NCBI RefSeq assembly: GCF_004123905.1
Contig: NZ_MZXW01000004.1
Span: forward strand, 372,001 to 436,000
Origin: Bradyrhizobium betae
GTDB taxonomy: Bacteria; Pseudomonadota; Alphaproteobacteria; Rhizobiales; Xanthobacteraceae
Direction: 5' to 3'
DNA length: 64,000 nucleotides
The notes beneath the pieces were generated by a model. It was not told the DNA's origin. It made no database searches and saw only the letters and a list, made by a program, of their open reading frames with translations. Shown here one piece after another: positions 27,500 to 36,533 of the stretch. How positions within the stretch are numbered: the first letter of the stretch is position 1; each line of letters starts with the position of its first letter. A program made the translations under genes and the position numbers.

Positions 27500-27531
27500 C
27501 TAGCGCTCCTGCCAAAGGGCGGGAGCGCTAG
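27500..27531. terminator. Bidirectional hairpin terminator
   Basis: A 14-bp stem, CTAGCGCTCCTGCC / GGCGGGAGCGCTAG, with an AAAG loop and one T-G pair. It lies between convergent genes (hydrolase ends 27491, hydratase ends 27589). Confidence 0.8.
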
Positions 27532-27588
27532 AGACCCAATGCTTAGGCGGACCGCGTCACGCGCCCCAAATGCTGCTTCCCGCCTTTG

Positions 27589-28356
27589 CTAGCGCACCCG
27601 AAAACTACAGCTTCCTAAGCCACCGATTTGTGCGCGCAGCGTATCGCCTCGCTTCAAGGGAACCATCGGACCGAGGGCGCCCGTTAGAACGACATCGCCC
27701 GCCTTGAGCCCCTCGTCTCTCGATAGGGTTCGCACAAGCCACGCCGCAGCGTTGAGCGGGTGACCGAGACAGGCCGCGCCGGCGCCCACAGATGCGATCT
27801 CACCGTTGGCTTCGAGCGCCATTCCGCAGGTGTAAAGATCGAGATCTTTAAGAGGCTCCTTGGCATCGCCGAGCACGTAGAACGCTGAAGAGCCATTGTC
27901 GGCGACCGTGTCCGCAAATGTAATCTTCCAGTCGCTGATTCGGCTATCGACGATCTCTATGGCTGGCACCGCATAGGCAATTGCCTCCGCGATCGTTTCA
28001 GCCGTTGCCGCCGGATCGCGCAAATCTCGGCCCATTATCAGCGCCACCTCTGCTTCGGCCCTCGGTGCAATCAGTTCATCCCAGTTCAGCGTCTCGCCAT
28101 TCGGAATCTCCATATCACCGAATAGAACCCCAAAATCCGGTTGATTGACCCCAAGCTGGTTTTGAACGGCCTTGGCCGTCAGTCCGACCTTGTGGCCAGT
28201 CGGGCGCCGACCCGAAGCGGTCCAAAATCGCGTGTTAGTCAGTTGGACCGCGTAGGCGCCAGCTTCGTCGGTCGGTTCGAGTACGTCGCGAAGCGGCGGT
28301 ATCGGTCCTTTCGTGTATGCGTTCCGTAGCCGAGCTGCCACAGCTTCAACGTCCAT
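27589..28356 (-). CDS. 2-oxopent-4-enoate hydratase family enzyme
   Basis: A 255-residue enzyme of the MhpD/DmpE/4-oxalocrotonate-decarboxylase family, which hydrates 2-hydroxypenta-2,4-dienoate to 4-hydroxy-2-oxovalerate. Typical segments are GHKVGLTAKAVQNQLGVNQP (about residues 54-73), APRAEAEVALIMGRDL and the acidic IEIVDSRI. The ATG at 28356 is chosen because AAGGAGGAA precedes it. It runs opposite to its neighbours and shares a divergent promoter region with the extradiol pair. The following aldolase and acetaldehyde dehydrogenase of the usual pathway are not in the window. Confidence 0.87.
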   Translation of the reverse strand: MDVEAVAARLRNAYTKGPIPPLRDVLEPTDEAGAYAVQLTNTRFWTASGRRPTGHKVGLTAKAVQNQLGVNQPDFGVLFGDMEIPNGETLNWDELIAPRAEAEVALIMGRDLRDPAATAETIAEAIAYAVPAIEIVDSRISDWKITFADTVADNGSSAFYVLGDAKEPLKDLDLYTCGMALEANGEIASVGAGAACLGHPLNAAAWLVRTLSRDEGLKAGDVVLTGALGPMVPLKRGDTLRAQIGGLGSCSFRVR

Positions 28357-28429
28357 GGGAAGTTCCTCCTTCGTGCGGAGCGCACAACGCAGCCCCGTCC
28401 GGTTCATCCATACAAGGCTGGTCTATAAA

Positions 28430-28445
28430 AACAAAGTACTTGGTT
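28430..28445. promoter_or_regulatory. Candidate operator in the hydratase/dioxygenase divergent region
   Basis: AACAAAG-TA-CTTGGTT, an inverted repeat with one mismatch. The half-site AACAAAG is the same as in the palindrome upstream of marR at 41074-41091. A single CTTTGTT also occurs at 25342-25348 before the ACMSD-like gene. Confidence 0.4.
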
Positions 28446-28529
28446 TTTTTCTTTTACAACAGTTTTGCGATGGGGTAGGTTGCGCTGAGGGAGGCGCTGG
28501 AGCACGGCGCTCAAAGCGGAACTCAAAAA

Positions 28530-29408
28530 ATGAGCGCGTCTGGTCCTAAGAATTTAGCCTATATTCGCCTAGGTGTGTCGCATTTGGACGCTGCCGCTGC
28601 CTTCGTATCCGATGTCGTTGGCCTGCAGGCCGTCGTGACCAACGGCGCAACCCGAACCTTTCGCTCCGATCAAAGGAAGCACACGCTGTCCCTGTTCGTC
28701 GGGGCAGCATCAGGGTGCGGAATCGAGGTTACCGATCATCGAGACCTGGACAGCATCCTCGTCCGACTGCGAGAGCACAAGTTCGAGGCTCGCCTGGCCT
28801 CGGATCAGGAGTGCCAGGAGCGTTTTGTTCGCGCCGCGCTGATCACGCAGGATTCCGGCGGTCTTCCGGTCGATGTGGTGTTTGCACCCGCGCACAGTGG
28901 CCGACGATATTATGGGCCAAGGGATGCCGGTGTGCGTGGCCTCCACAGCGTCGGCCTCCGTTCCGTAAACATTGAGCGCGATCTGCTCCTGTGGACGACT
29001 GCGCTAGGTCTGAAGGTGCGCGATCGCGTGGGGGGCATTGCCTACCTGGGATGCGATGCAACTCACCATCGCGTGGCGCTGTATCCTTCGAAGCGAAGTG
29101 GCTTGCTGTATGTCACCTTCGAGGTCGAGGGCTTTGATAACATCATGCAGAACTTCTACCACATGCAAGAACATCAGGTCAGAGTCCTTCAAGGGCCTGG
29201 GCGTGAAACCGCTTCCGGTCAGGCGTTCGTCAGATTTGAGGGGCCGGATCGGCAAATGTTTGCGTTCGGATGTGAGATGGCGATTGTTGACGAGCAGCGC
29301 CATCATCCCCGGCAGTTCGAGCTCGATCGCTACACGTTATGCGGTTGGGGGAGTGAATGTCAGGATTCGCCTGAACTAATTGCTCACCCCGATAGGCAGT
29401 CGCCGTAG
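28530..29408 (+). CDS. Extradiol-dioxygenase-like protein lacking metal ligands
   Basis: A 292-residue two-domain VOC protein of the type I extradiol dioxygenase family, with the shared C-terminal segment RHHPRQFELDRYTLCGWG. Aligned with the next gene, residue numbers coincide and all three iron ligands are replaced: Ser140 (the preceding residue is His139), Tyr194 and Ala245, where the neighbour has His140, His194 and Glu245. It therefore cannot bind iron in the usual way. The frame is intact and the gene is conserved in length, so a structural or regulatory subunit, or a changed activity, is possible. It lies 15 bases before its partner. Confidence 0.85.
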   Translation: MSASGPKNLAYIRLGVSHLDAAAAFVSDVVGLQAVVTNGATRTFRSDQRKHTLSLFVGAASGCGIEVTDHRDLDSILVRLREHKFEARLASDQECQERFVRAALITQDSGGLPVDVVFAPAHSGRRYYGPRDAGVRGLHSVGLRSVNIERDLLLWTTALGLKVRDRVGGIAYLGCDATHHRVALYPSKRSGLLYVTFEVEGFDNIMQNFYHMQEHQVRVLQGPGRETASGQAFVRFEGPDRQMFAFGCEMAIVDEQRHHPRQFELDRYTLCGWGSECQDSPELIAHPDRQSP

Positions 29409-29423
29409 AAAAGGAAGCCTAGC

Positions 29424-30278
29424 ATGATTGAATTGAAGGACGTGTCTTATGTGCGCCTCGGCACCCAAGATCTCGATCAAGCTGAGGCATTTGCGACTCG
29501 TGCACTGGGTCTCCAGGTAGGCGACCGCGGGAAGAATGCGACCCATCTCCGCTCGGATGAGCGAGCTCACACATTGTGCTACTATCAGGGAAACCCTCAA
29601 GAGCAGGTTGTCGCCTTCGAAGTAGACAAATCCCCCTCTTTGGATGCGGCGGCGGCCACACTGGAGGCGCTTGGTCACCATGTGCACGTCGGTACCCCGG
29701 CGGAGTGTGATGAACGCAAAGTCCGTGCCTTCATCGGCTTCAAGGATCCTTCAGGAAACGGAATCGAGTTGGTTGTCGGGCCGGCGCGAAGTGGCAAAAG
29801 ATACTTTGCCTCTCGGGACGCCGGGATCAGGGGTTTCAGCCACGTGGGGTTGTACTCAACGGACCCTATGCGCGACGAAAAGTTCTGGACCGAGGTCTGC
29901 AATGCTCGGGTCAGCGATCGGATCGGAGATGTCGCGTTGATGCGCATCAATGCCATCCATCATACGATCGCGCTCGCGCCAGCGGCAGGGCCGGGCATTC
30001 ACCATGTCAATCACCAGGTGCAGAGCAACGACGATGTGCTCCGTTCCTTCTATCATCTCTCCGATCAAGGTGTGCCGATCCTTTTTGGGCCCGGCCGTCA
30101 TCCAACATCCGGTGCGCGCTTCCTCTACTTCCGGGGACACGATGGCATGGTCTTCGAATATTCGGTCGGAGTGGATGAGATCGAGGATGAAGAGAGCCAT
30201 CGCCCTCGGCAATTCAACTATGAGCCTTCGAGCGTTTGCATGTGGGGCGCCCGATCGGTCATGGTCAAATCTCAATAA
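29424..30278 (+). CDS. Type I extradiol ring-cleavage dioxygenase
   Basis: A 284-residue, two-domain enzyme that cleaves catechol-type rings next to the hydroxyl pair using Fe(II). The 2-His-1-Glu triad is present: His140 (RGFSHVGL), His194 (GIHHVNHQ) and Glu245 (GMVFEYSVG). The C-terminal HRPRQFNYEPSSVCMWG is typical of biphenyl-diol and related dioxygenases. It follows the ligand-free homologue by 15 bases and is upstream of a flavin hydroxylase likely to make its catecholic substrate. Confidence 0.92.
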   Translation: MIELKDVSYVRLGTQDLDQAEAFATRALGLQVGDRGKNATHLRSDERAHTLCYYQGNPQEQVVAFEVDKSPSLDAAAATLEALGHHVHVGTPAECDERKVRAFIGFKDPSGNGIELVVGPARSGKRYFASRDAGIRGFSHVGLYSTDPMRDEKFWTEVCNARVSDRIGDVALMRINAIHHTIALAPAAGPGIHHVNHQVQSNDDVLRSFYHLSDQGVPILFGPGRHPTSGARFLYFRGHDGMVFEYSVGVDEIEDEESHRPRQFNYEPSSVCMWGARSVMVKSQ

Positions 30279-30390
30279 GACGAGACGTGTAGAGCATCTA
30301 TAGCCGGACTTGAGGATGTCCGACTACTCACGAGCGGCATCTTCGGACAAGATGCCGCCCACAATAAAATGCCTTCTGGAGGAAAGTTTG

Positions 30391-32112
30391 ATGACGAGCG
30401 TAGAAAAACAACCGGTCGAGTTCGATGTTATTGTGGCCGGGGCAGGTCCTGTCGGCCTGACGCTCGCAATCGACTTGGGGCGCCGCGGCGTTCGTTGTCT
30501 CCTGATGGAGCGTCAGCCTAGCACGGGGCCCTGGCCGAAGATGGATCGGTCAAACGCTAGAACGATGGAGTTTTTCCGACGTATGGGGATCGCCGAGCGC
30601 GTTCGAGCGCTTGGTTATCCAGATGACGTGCCAATGGACGTATTTGTGATTACGCGATTGGTGGATCCACCGCTCGCCCATCTGAAATATCCATCGGTTG
30701 GCGAATATCGAAAGGCGATCGCTGAGTGTACGGACGGTAGCCAGCCGCTGGAACCGTACCAACTGGTATCTCAGAATAAGCTTGAGCCGTTGTTGCGCGA
30801 GGTAGCGGAAGCGACACCAAATGTCACAGTGAGATACGGCTTGGAGTTGTTGAGCTTTGAGCAAGACGCCGACAGCGTCCGAGTAAAGGCGCGTTGCCTG
30901 GATGGCGGCGAGGAAGTGCATACTGCGCGGTATCTGGTCGGATCGGATGGTGGAGCGAGCGCCGTTCGAAAGCAGTTAGACATAAAATTGCAAGGAACGG
31001 GCGGCATTCGCTCGATGCGTCAGGTCTGCTTCCGTTCGGAAGAGCTATTCGATCGAATCCCAATCGGAAAGGGGCGGCACTACTATGTAGCCGATGAGTT
31101 GGGCTCGACGCTTATCGTACAGGGAGATCGAAAGGAATTCACGCTTCACTCAGGCTTGCCGGAGGGAACTGACTTCCGAGAAGCGATTCTGGACGTCGTA
31201 GGATTCCCATTTGAGTTCGAGATCCTCAACGTCACGAACTGGACGTTGCACTTGCTGGTCGCGGAGCGCTATCGCGAAAAGCGGGTGTGCCTGGCTGGTG
31301 ACTCTGCGCATCTAGTCATTCCCACGGGCGGCTTGGGGATGAATAGCGGCGTCGGCGATGCGCTTGATCTCTCCTGGAAGCTGGCGGGAACGATCGCCGG
31401 TTGGGGTGGTGAGCAATTGCTTGCCTCGTACGAATACGAGAGGCGCCTGGTAGGTCTGAAGAACCGAGACTCGTCCGGTTGGGCCGCCGCCGGTCAACTT
31501 GAATGGCGCAAATGGTGGCGTTCCGAGATTCGAGATGACTCGGCGAGGGGTGCCGAGGTGCGCGCAACCTTGGGACGGGCAGCGCAGCACCATCACGCGC
31601 GCATCTACGCAATGGTGGGCGTGGAATTGGGCTACTCGTATGCGGGGTCTCCGCTTATTCGCTCGGAGCCTGGCTCGCTGCCTGATTGGACCGTGACCAC
31701 TTATACCCCACATACGACGCCGGGGGTGCGCATTCCGCATATGTGGCTCAAGGACGGCCGCGCCCTGCAGGACGTTCTCGGTCAGAACTACACCATCCTT
31801 GATCTTCGAGCCGATTCAGATGTTTCCGACCTGCAGTCGGAATTCGCGTCCATCAACGCGCCACTGGATGTCGTGAGACTCGATGAACCTCACGTGCGCG
31901 AAGTCTTCGGAGCCAGTCTGTTTCTTTTGCGACCAGATCTGCACATCGTATGGCGCGGAAGCAAGCCGCCTGTAGGTGTGGATGCTCGTGCACTATGCGC
32001 GCTCGCGACCGGCAATGTGTCGACGTTCGAGGTGGAGCACCTGCGAGCAATGACGCCAGAGAACGCCGCCAAGCCGTTTGGAGCGCAGCCGACCGCGTTG
32101 CGCCGCGCGTAG
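30391..32112 (+). CDS. FAD-dependent aromatic hydroxylase (MhpA/PheA-like)
   Basis: A 573-residue group A flavoprotein monooxygenase. FAD motifs: GAGPVGLTLAIDLGRRG (about residues 16-32), the DG motif GSDGGASAVRK, and the GD motif CLAGDSAHLVIPTGGLGMNSG. The C-terminal thioredoxin-like part (from about DLRADSDVSDL) matches phenol and 3-(3-hydroxyphenyl)propionate hydroxylases. ATG 30391 is chosen since GGAGGAAAG precedes it. It probably ortho-hydroxylates a phenolic substrate for the extradiol enzyme. A diverged copy of its last 216 codons survives at 33320-33967. Confidence 0.9.
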   Translation: MTSVEKQPVEFDVIVAGAGPVGLTLAIDLGRRGVRCLLMERQPSTGPWPKMDRSNARTMEFFRRMGIAERVRALGYPDDVPMDVFVITRLVDPPLAHLKYPSVGEYRKAIAECTDGSQPLEPYQLVSQNKLEPLLREVAEATPNVTVRYGLELLSFEQDADSVRVKARCLDGGEEVHTARYLVGSDGGASAVRKQLDIKLQGTGGIRSMRQVCFRSEELFDRIPIGKGRHYYVADELGSTLIVQGDRKEFTLHSGLPEGTDFREAILDVVGFPFEFEILNVTNWTLHLLVAERYREKRVCLAGDSAHLVIPTGGLGMNSGVGDALDLSWKLAGTIAGWGGEQLLASYEYERRLVGLKNRDSSGWAAAGQLEWRKWWRSEIRDDSARGAEVRATLGRAAQHHHARIYAMVGVELGYSYAGSPLIRSEPGSLPDWTVTTYTPHTTPGVRIPHMWLKDGRALQDVLGQNYTILDLRADSDVSDLQSEFASINAPLDVVRLDEPHVREVFGASLFLLRPDLHIVWRGSKPPVGVDARALCALATGNVSTFEVEHLRAMTPENAAKPFGAQPTALRRA

Positions 32113-32196
32113 CGATCGATCATTAGACGATTGGTGCGGATTGTCGACCCGCAGGCCTTGCTTGGCCGCGGCGTGAGACAGAAAGGGAAGTTGTAG

Positions 32197-33066
32197 GTGA
32201 AGCTCGTTCGATTTGGAAATCCCGGTTCAGAGAAGCCCGGGCTCATCGACGGTCAAGGTGTTCTTCGTGACATTTCCGCTGTCGTTCCCGATATTACTCC
32301 GGAAACGCTGGCGCGGCCTATCTTGGAAATGATCGCGGCCGTTGCTCTTTCCAACCTGCCGCCAGTACCCGGTGAACCGCGGCTTGGTGTGCCGGTTGCT
32401 GGCGTCGGAAAATTCGTTGCAATCGGTCTCAACTATGCAGATCGCGCGGCCGAGGCAAACCTACCATTGCCCGTGGAGCCGATCATCTTTCAGAAGGCCA
32501 TCACCTCGCTAACCGGCCCGAACGATCCTGTCGTTCTGCCGCAAGGATAGCGCAAGTCTGACTGGGAGATAGAACTCGGAATCGTTATCGGTGCAACAGC
32601 ATCCTATGTCGAGCCCGCGGATGCCCTTGCCTGCGTCGCTGGCTACTGCGTCGTGAACGACGTCAGCGAGCGGGAGTATCAGATGGAGCGCGGCGGTACT
32701 TGGGACAAGGGGAAGGGGTGCGACACTTTCGGGCCCGTGGGTCCGTGGCTGGTGACAACCGACGAGATAGCGGATCCTCAAAGGCTCGATCTGTGGCTCG
32801 ACGTTAACGGGCGGCGTATGCAGAGCGGCAATACTAGTACGATGGTATTTGGTTGTGCGGAAATCGTCAGCTATGTGAGCCGCTTCATGACATTGATGCC
32901 GGGCGACATCATTGCAAACGGCACACCCCCGGGAGTCGGAATGGGAAAGAAGCCTGACGCCATTTATCTGAAGCCAGGTGATGTTATGACGTTGGGTATC
33001 GAGGGACTCGGTATCCAACGCCAAGAGGTCCGGGAATGGTCGGCTTCTCGGGAGCGCCGCCCGTGA
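32197..33066 (+). pseudogene. FAH-family hydrolase, copy A, with a nonsense codon
   Basis: Full-length relative of the intact gene at 34116 (same 870 bases, about 80% similar by eye) but with TAG at 32548-32550. The intact copy has TCG there, so one C-to-A change explains it. The frame is otherwise open to the normal stop and the active-site region (SDWEIELG and later VNDVSEREYQMERGG) is kept. It starts with GTG. Only a 117-residue N-terminal piece would be made without suppression. Confidence 0.92.
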
Positions 33067-33215
33067 ACATTTATCGCGGGAGGTTCAAGGGGCGTACAGC
33101 CATCGTGACTGGGGCGGCATCCGGTATTGGCCGCGACGTGGCGCGCCGGCTGTCGGCAGAAGGCGCGAAAGTCTCGATTTGGGACGCGAATGAGGCGGCG
33201 CTTGCCCCGGCAAGG
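33063..33215 (+). pseudogene. SDR 5' fragment, copy A
   Basis: Starts with GTG overlapping the copy A FAH stop. It encodes YRGRFKGRTAIVTGAASGIG and VARRLSAEGAKVSIWDANEA, matching the start of the intact SDR at 34982. Similarity ends near 33215, before the active site. About 100 bases of unrelated sequence follow and then the hydroxylase fragment. Confidence 0.88.
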
Positions 33216-33319
33216 AGGAGTTCGCGCCCAAATTCAGAATCGATCAGCGGATCGGCATCAAGGACCGGGTCGCGATTGTGAGCGTCGATCCCGACGACCG
33301 CACGAAGGGCTTCGGTCTG

Positions 33320-33967
33320 GGCGGACAGTTGCTCGCATCGTACGAGTACGAGAGGCGACTGGTCGGCCTCAAGAATCGGGACGCTTCTGGTTGGGCCGCA
33401 GCCGGGCAAATGGAATGGCGCAAATGGTGGCGGCCCGAGATCAGGGATGACACGGCGCAAGGCGCTGAGGTGCGCGCGACCCTAGGCCGGGCAGCACAAC
33501 AACATCACGCACGGATCTATTCAATGGTCGGTGTAGAATTGGGGTACTCGTATGCTGGGTCACCCCTTGTTTGTACGGAGACAGGATCTCTTCCTGATTG
33601 GAGCGTGACGACATACACGCCCCAGACAACACCTGGGGTGCGCATTCCGCATATGTGGCTCAAGGATGGCCGCGCGCTGCAAGATATCCTGGGTCAAAAC
33701 TATACGTTGCTTGATCTTCGGGGCACTTGCGACCTTTCCGATCTACAGGCGGCTTTCTCATCCATCGACGCTCCGTTAGAGGTCGTCCATCTCGACGAAC
33801 CGCATATTCAGGAAATCTTCGGCTTCGGCCTGTTCCTACTTCGGCCGGATCTGCACATCGTGTGGCGTGGAAACGACGCGCCTAAACGCATGCAGTCTCT
33901 CTCGCTCTGCGCCATCGCCGCCGGGAAGGCCTCTGCGTTTGAGGTGGCGCTTGTCCCAGATGCGTAA
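33320..33967 (+). pseudogene. Aromatic hydroxylase 3' fragment, copy B
   Basis: Open frame matching the last 216 residues of the hydroxylase at 30391 (QLLASYEYERRLVGLKNRD through LRPDLHIVWRG), with many silent and some amino acid changes. The FAD-binding N-terminus is missing. The open frame continues upstream to a GTG at 33278 through about 100 bases of DNA of other origin, so a 229-residue product is possible. It could only hold the C-terminal domain. Confidence 0.88.
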
Positions 33968-34115
33968 TGGCGTCTCACCCGAGCCGTCGCGGCGCGCCAG
34001 ACGAGCTTCTCCTAATATCAATATCGACGGTGGCTTCGACGGTCATCCAGCGAGGCTCCCACGTTTGTCGGGAGCCGTACGAACATAGAGGCTACGAGAC
34101 AAAAGGAAACTCCAT

Positions 34116-34985
34116 ATGAAGCTCGTTCGATTTGGTAATCCTGGCGCCGAGAGGCCGGGGCTCATCGACGATCAGGGTCGTTTGCGCGATCTATCGAGTC
34201 TTGTTGCTGATGTCACGCCGGCCAATCTGTCGCCTTCAGCGCTGGAACAGATCGCGGCCGTCTCGCCGTCAAAACTGCCGCTCGTTGTAGGCGAGCGCCG
34301 ACTTGGCGTCCCGATCGCAGGAGTCGGGAAGTTCATCGCCATTGGTCTCAATTACGGTGATCATGCCGCGGAGGCAAACCTTCCGATACCATCAGAGCCT
34401 ATAGTATTCCAGAAAGCGATTACTTCCCTTAGCGGTCCGACTGACCCCGTCGTCCTTCCGAAACGTTCGAAGAAGTCGGACTGGGAGGTCGAGCTCGGGA
34501 TTGTGATCGGTACGCGAGCCTCTTACGTCGAGCCTTCCGACGCTCTCGCTCACGTCGCCGGCTACTGCGTCGTGAACGATGTCAGCGAGCGCGAGTACCA
34601 GATGGAGCGCGGCGGCACGTGGGACAAGGGGAAGGGATGCGACAGCTTCGGCCCAGTTGGGCCGTGGTTGGTGACGACGGACGAAATCCGTAATCCACAG
34701 GCGCTCGAGCTCTGGCTTGACATCAACGGACAACGCATGCAGCAGGGCAACACGCGGACGATGATTTTCGATTGCGCCGAAATCGTCAGCTACGTCAGCC
34801 GCTTCATGACATTGATGCCCGGCGACATCATTGCGACTGGCACGCCGCCGGGCGTCGGAATGGGTAAGAAGCCCGCCCCAATCTACCTAAAGCCTGGCGA
34901 CGTTATGACATTGGGCATCGAGGGCTTGGGCACCCAGCGCCAACAGGTCCACGAATGGTCGGGGGTTGTGGAGCAGAGGCCATGA
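34116..34985 (+). CDS. Fumarylacetoacetate hydrolase-family enzyme
   Basis: A 289-residue FAH-fold enzyme, usual length. The metal-binding acids are in SDWEVELGIVIG (ExE), with an upstream YGDHAAEAN and the later GYCVVNDVSEREYQ and GDIIATGTPPGVG. The family includes acylpyruvate hydrolases, oxaloacetate decarboxylases and 2-hydroxyhepta-2,4-diene-1,7-dioate isomerases. Here it probably acts on a ring-cleavage product. It is the surviving copy of a duplicated pair and overlaps the next SDR by four bases (ATGA). Confidence 0.9.
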   Translation: MKLVRFGNPGAERPGLIDDQGRLRDLSSLVADVTPANLSPSALEQIAAVSPSKLPLVVGERRLGVPIAGVGKFIAIGLNYGDHAAEANLPIPSEPIVFQKAITSLSGPTDPVVLPKRSKKSDWEVELGIVIGTRASYVEPSDALAHVAGYCVVNDVSEREYQMERGGTWDKGKGCDSFGPVGPWLVTTDEIRNPQALELWLDINGQRMQQGNTRTMIFDCAEIVSYVSRFMTLMPGDIIATGTPPGVGMGKKPAPIYLKPGDVMTLGIEGLGTQRQQVHEWSGVVEQRP

Positions 34986-35734
34986 GCATCTTCAGCGGAA
35001 GATTCGAAGGGCAAACGGCCGTCGTGACCGGCGCGGCGTCCGGTATCGGCCGTGACGTCGCGCGTCGCCTATCGGCCGAAGGTGCCCGTGTGTCGATCTG
35101 GGACTTGAACGCTGACGCCCTTGTCCCCGCGGCGAAGGAAGCCGGCGCCTGCGATACGCAAACGGTCGACGTCGTCGCGGAAGGAGCGGTCGAGGCCGCC
35201 ATGCATCGAAGCATCGAAGCGCTGGGAGGCCGGCTCGACATTCTCGTGGTCAGCGCCGGCATCACCGGGCCGAACGCCGCCTTGAAGGACTACTCGGGCG
35301 AGGATTGGCGCAAGGTCTTTGACGTAAATGTCAACGGAGTTTTCTACTCCAACCGCGCCGCTGTCCGAGAGATGTACAAGGGCAGCTATGGCCGCATTGT
35401 AAATGTCGCCTCCGTGGCCGGGAAGGAGGGCAATCCGAACGCTTCGGCCTACAGCGCATCCAAGGCCGCCGTAATCGCGCTGACCAAATCTCTCGGCAAG
35501 GAGACGGCTCTGACTGGTATCCGCGTAAACTGTATCACGCCGGCGGCTATCAAGACGCCTCTGTTCGACCAGATGACCCCTCAGCACATCGAGTTTATGC
35601 AGTCAAAGATCCCGCTCGGGAGGTTCGGTACGATCGAAGAGGCGACCGCGCTGGTCTGCTGGCTCGCCAGCATGGAATGCTCATTCAGCACCGGCGCTGC
35701 GTTCGACCTCTCCGGTGGCCGCGCTACCTACTAG
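34982..35734 (+). CDS. SDR-family oxidoreductase
   Basis: A 250-residue classical SDR: cofactor loop TGAASGIG, VSAGITG in place of NNAG, Ser in NVASVAG and Tyr-x3-Lys in AYSASKAAV. The start overlaps the FAH stop as ATGA, so the two are translationally coupled. The same overlap is kept in decayed copy A. It would oxidise or reduce a hydroxy or keto intermediate made with the FAH enzyme. Confidence 0.9.
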   Translation: MSIFSGRFEGQTAVVTGAASGIGRDVARRLSAEGARVSIWDLNADALVPAAKEAGACDTQTVDVVAEGAVEAAMHRSIEALGGRLDILVVSAGITGPNAALKDYSGEDWRKVFDVNVNGVFYSNRAAVREMYKGSYGRIVNVASVAGKEGNPNASAYSASKAAVIALTKSLGKETALTGIRVNCITPAAIKTPLFDQMTPQHIEFMQSKIPLGRFGTIEEATALVCWLASMECSFSTGAAFDLSGGRATY

Positions 35735-36071
35735 GAAGCATATTCAACAACTTCGTCTCTTAGTGTTACGACGACCCAAGGCAGGAAGGGGAATTGAAGA
35801 ACTTCTAACCCCTTCGCGAGTGCTGAGACAGATTGGCGATCATTCGAGATCGCTCTTGACGCTGGCTTGGCCATTTTCAAACGTTCGCATGCGCCCAGAT
35901 CGGATAGTAGGTCAACTTCGGGGCGTTAGGATTTATAGATCGTGCCTATCAATATATAAGAAGTCGGCCCGTTCTAAAATATGCTCGGGCTGTTAGAAGG
36001 AGCAGACATGCTGGCATCGCGAAATCCGACGTCGGTCAAATAACTTGCAATTCCACCGGGGAACCAAGGGG
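35735..36071. other. Intergenic region
   Basis: 337 bases with no supported gene or repeat. It is visibly more AT-rich near 35940-35990 than the flanking genes, as for a promoter region of the small VOC gene. No clear operator was found. Confidence 0.4.
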
Positions 36072-36533
36072 ATGATGATTCAACATGCGTCGATTCCGGC
36101 GGACGATCCGAAGTCGGTAGTTCAGGTGCTGGCGCGGATTTTTGGTGGAGAGGTGACGACGTTTCCACCCGGAGGCCCAGATGCCTGGATGGCTTGGTCG
36201 AAAGACGGCACCGTCCAGATTGAAGTCACGCGGCGCGGCCGTTGCCTCATATATGACACCGGCAAATTTAACTGGACCACGGACCAGCCCCCGGTGCGCC
36301 ACTCGGAGGTGCATTTGGGGATCTTCATCGACAAGCCGGAACCGGAAATTCTTGCTATCGCTAAGGAAGCCGGTTGGCCCGCGCAGCATAGCGACCGCGC
36401 CGGCGGCCAATTTGGCCTCGCCGAGGTATGGGTCGAGGGCGTGTTTCTGCTGGAGTTCATCGATCCAGAACAAGCGATCCGTTTGAAGCGAGCGGTGACA
36501 GTGCAGAATTGGAGACGAGTCTTTCCATCTTGA
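36072..36533 (+). CDS. VOC-superfamily (glyoxalase-like) protein
   Basis: About 153 residues. It starts MMIQHASIPADDPKSVVQVL, a typical first strand-helix of VOC domains, and ends with FLLEFIDPEQAIRLKRA. The possible metal-site residues are His in IQHASI, His in SEVHLG and Glu in LLEFID. One VOC module pair would fit. The function is unknown; such proteins next to ring-cleavage genes may be isomerases or small-molecule binders. Two adjacent ATGs (36072 and 36075) follow AAGGGG. Confidence 0.7.
   Translation: MMIQHASIPADDPKSVVQVLARIFGGEVTTFPPGGPDAWMAWSKDGTVQIEVTRRGRCLIYDTGKFNWTTDQPPVRHSEVHLGIFIDKPEPEILAIAKEAGWPAQHSDRAGGQFGLAEVWVEGVFLLEFIDPEQAIRLKRAVTVQNWRRVFPS

Noticed and set aside
32197..33066. 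FAH copy A as two separate short genes
   Set aside because: Both halves are in one frame, exactly as long as the intact paralogue, and separated by a single TAG.
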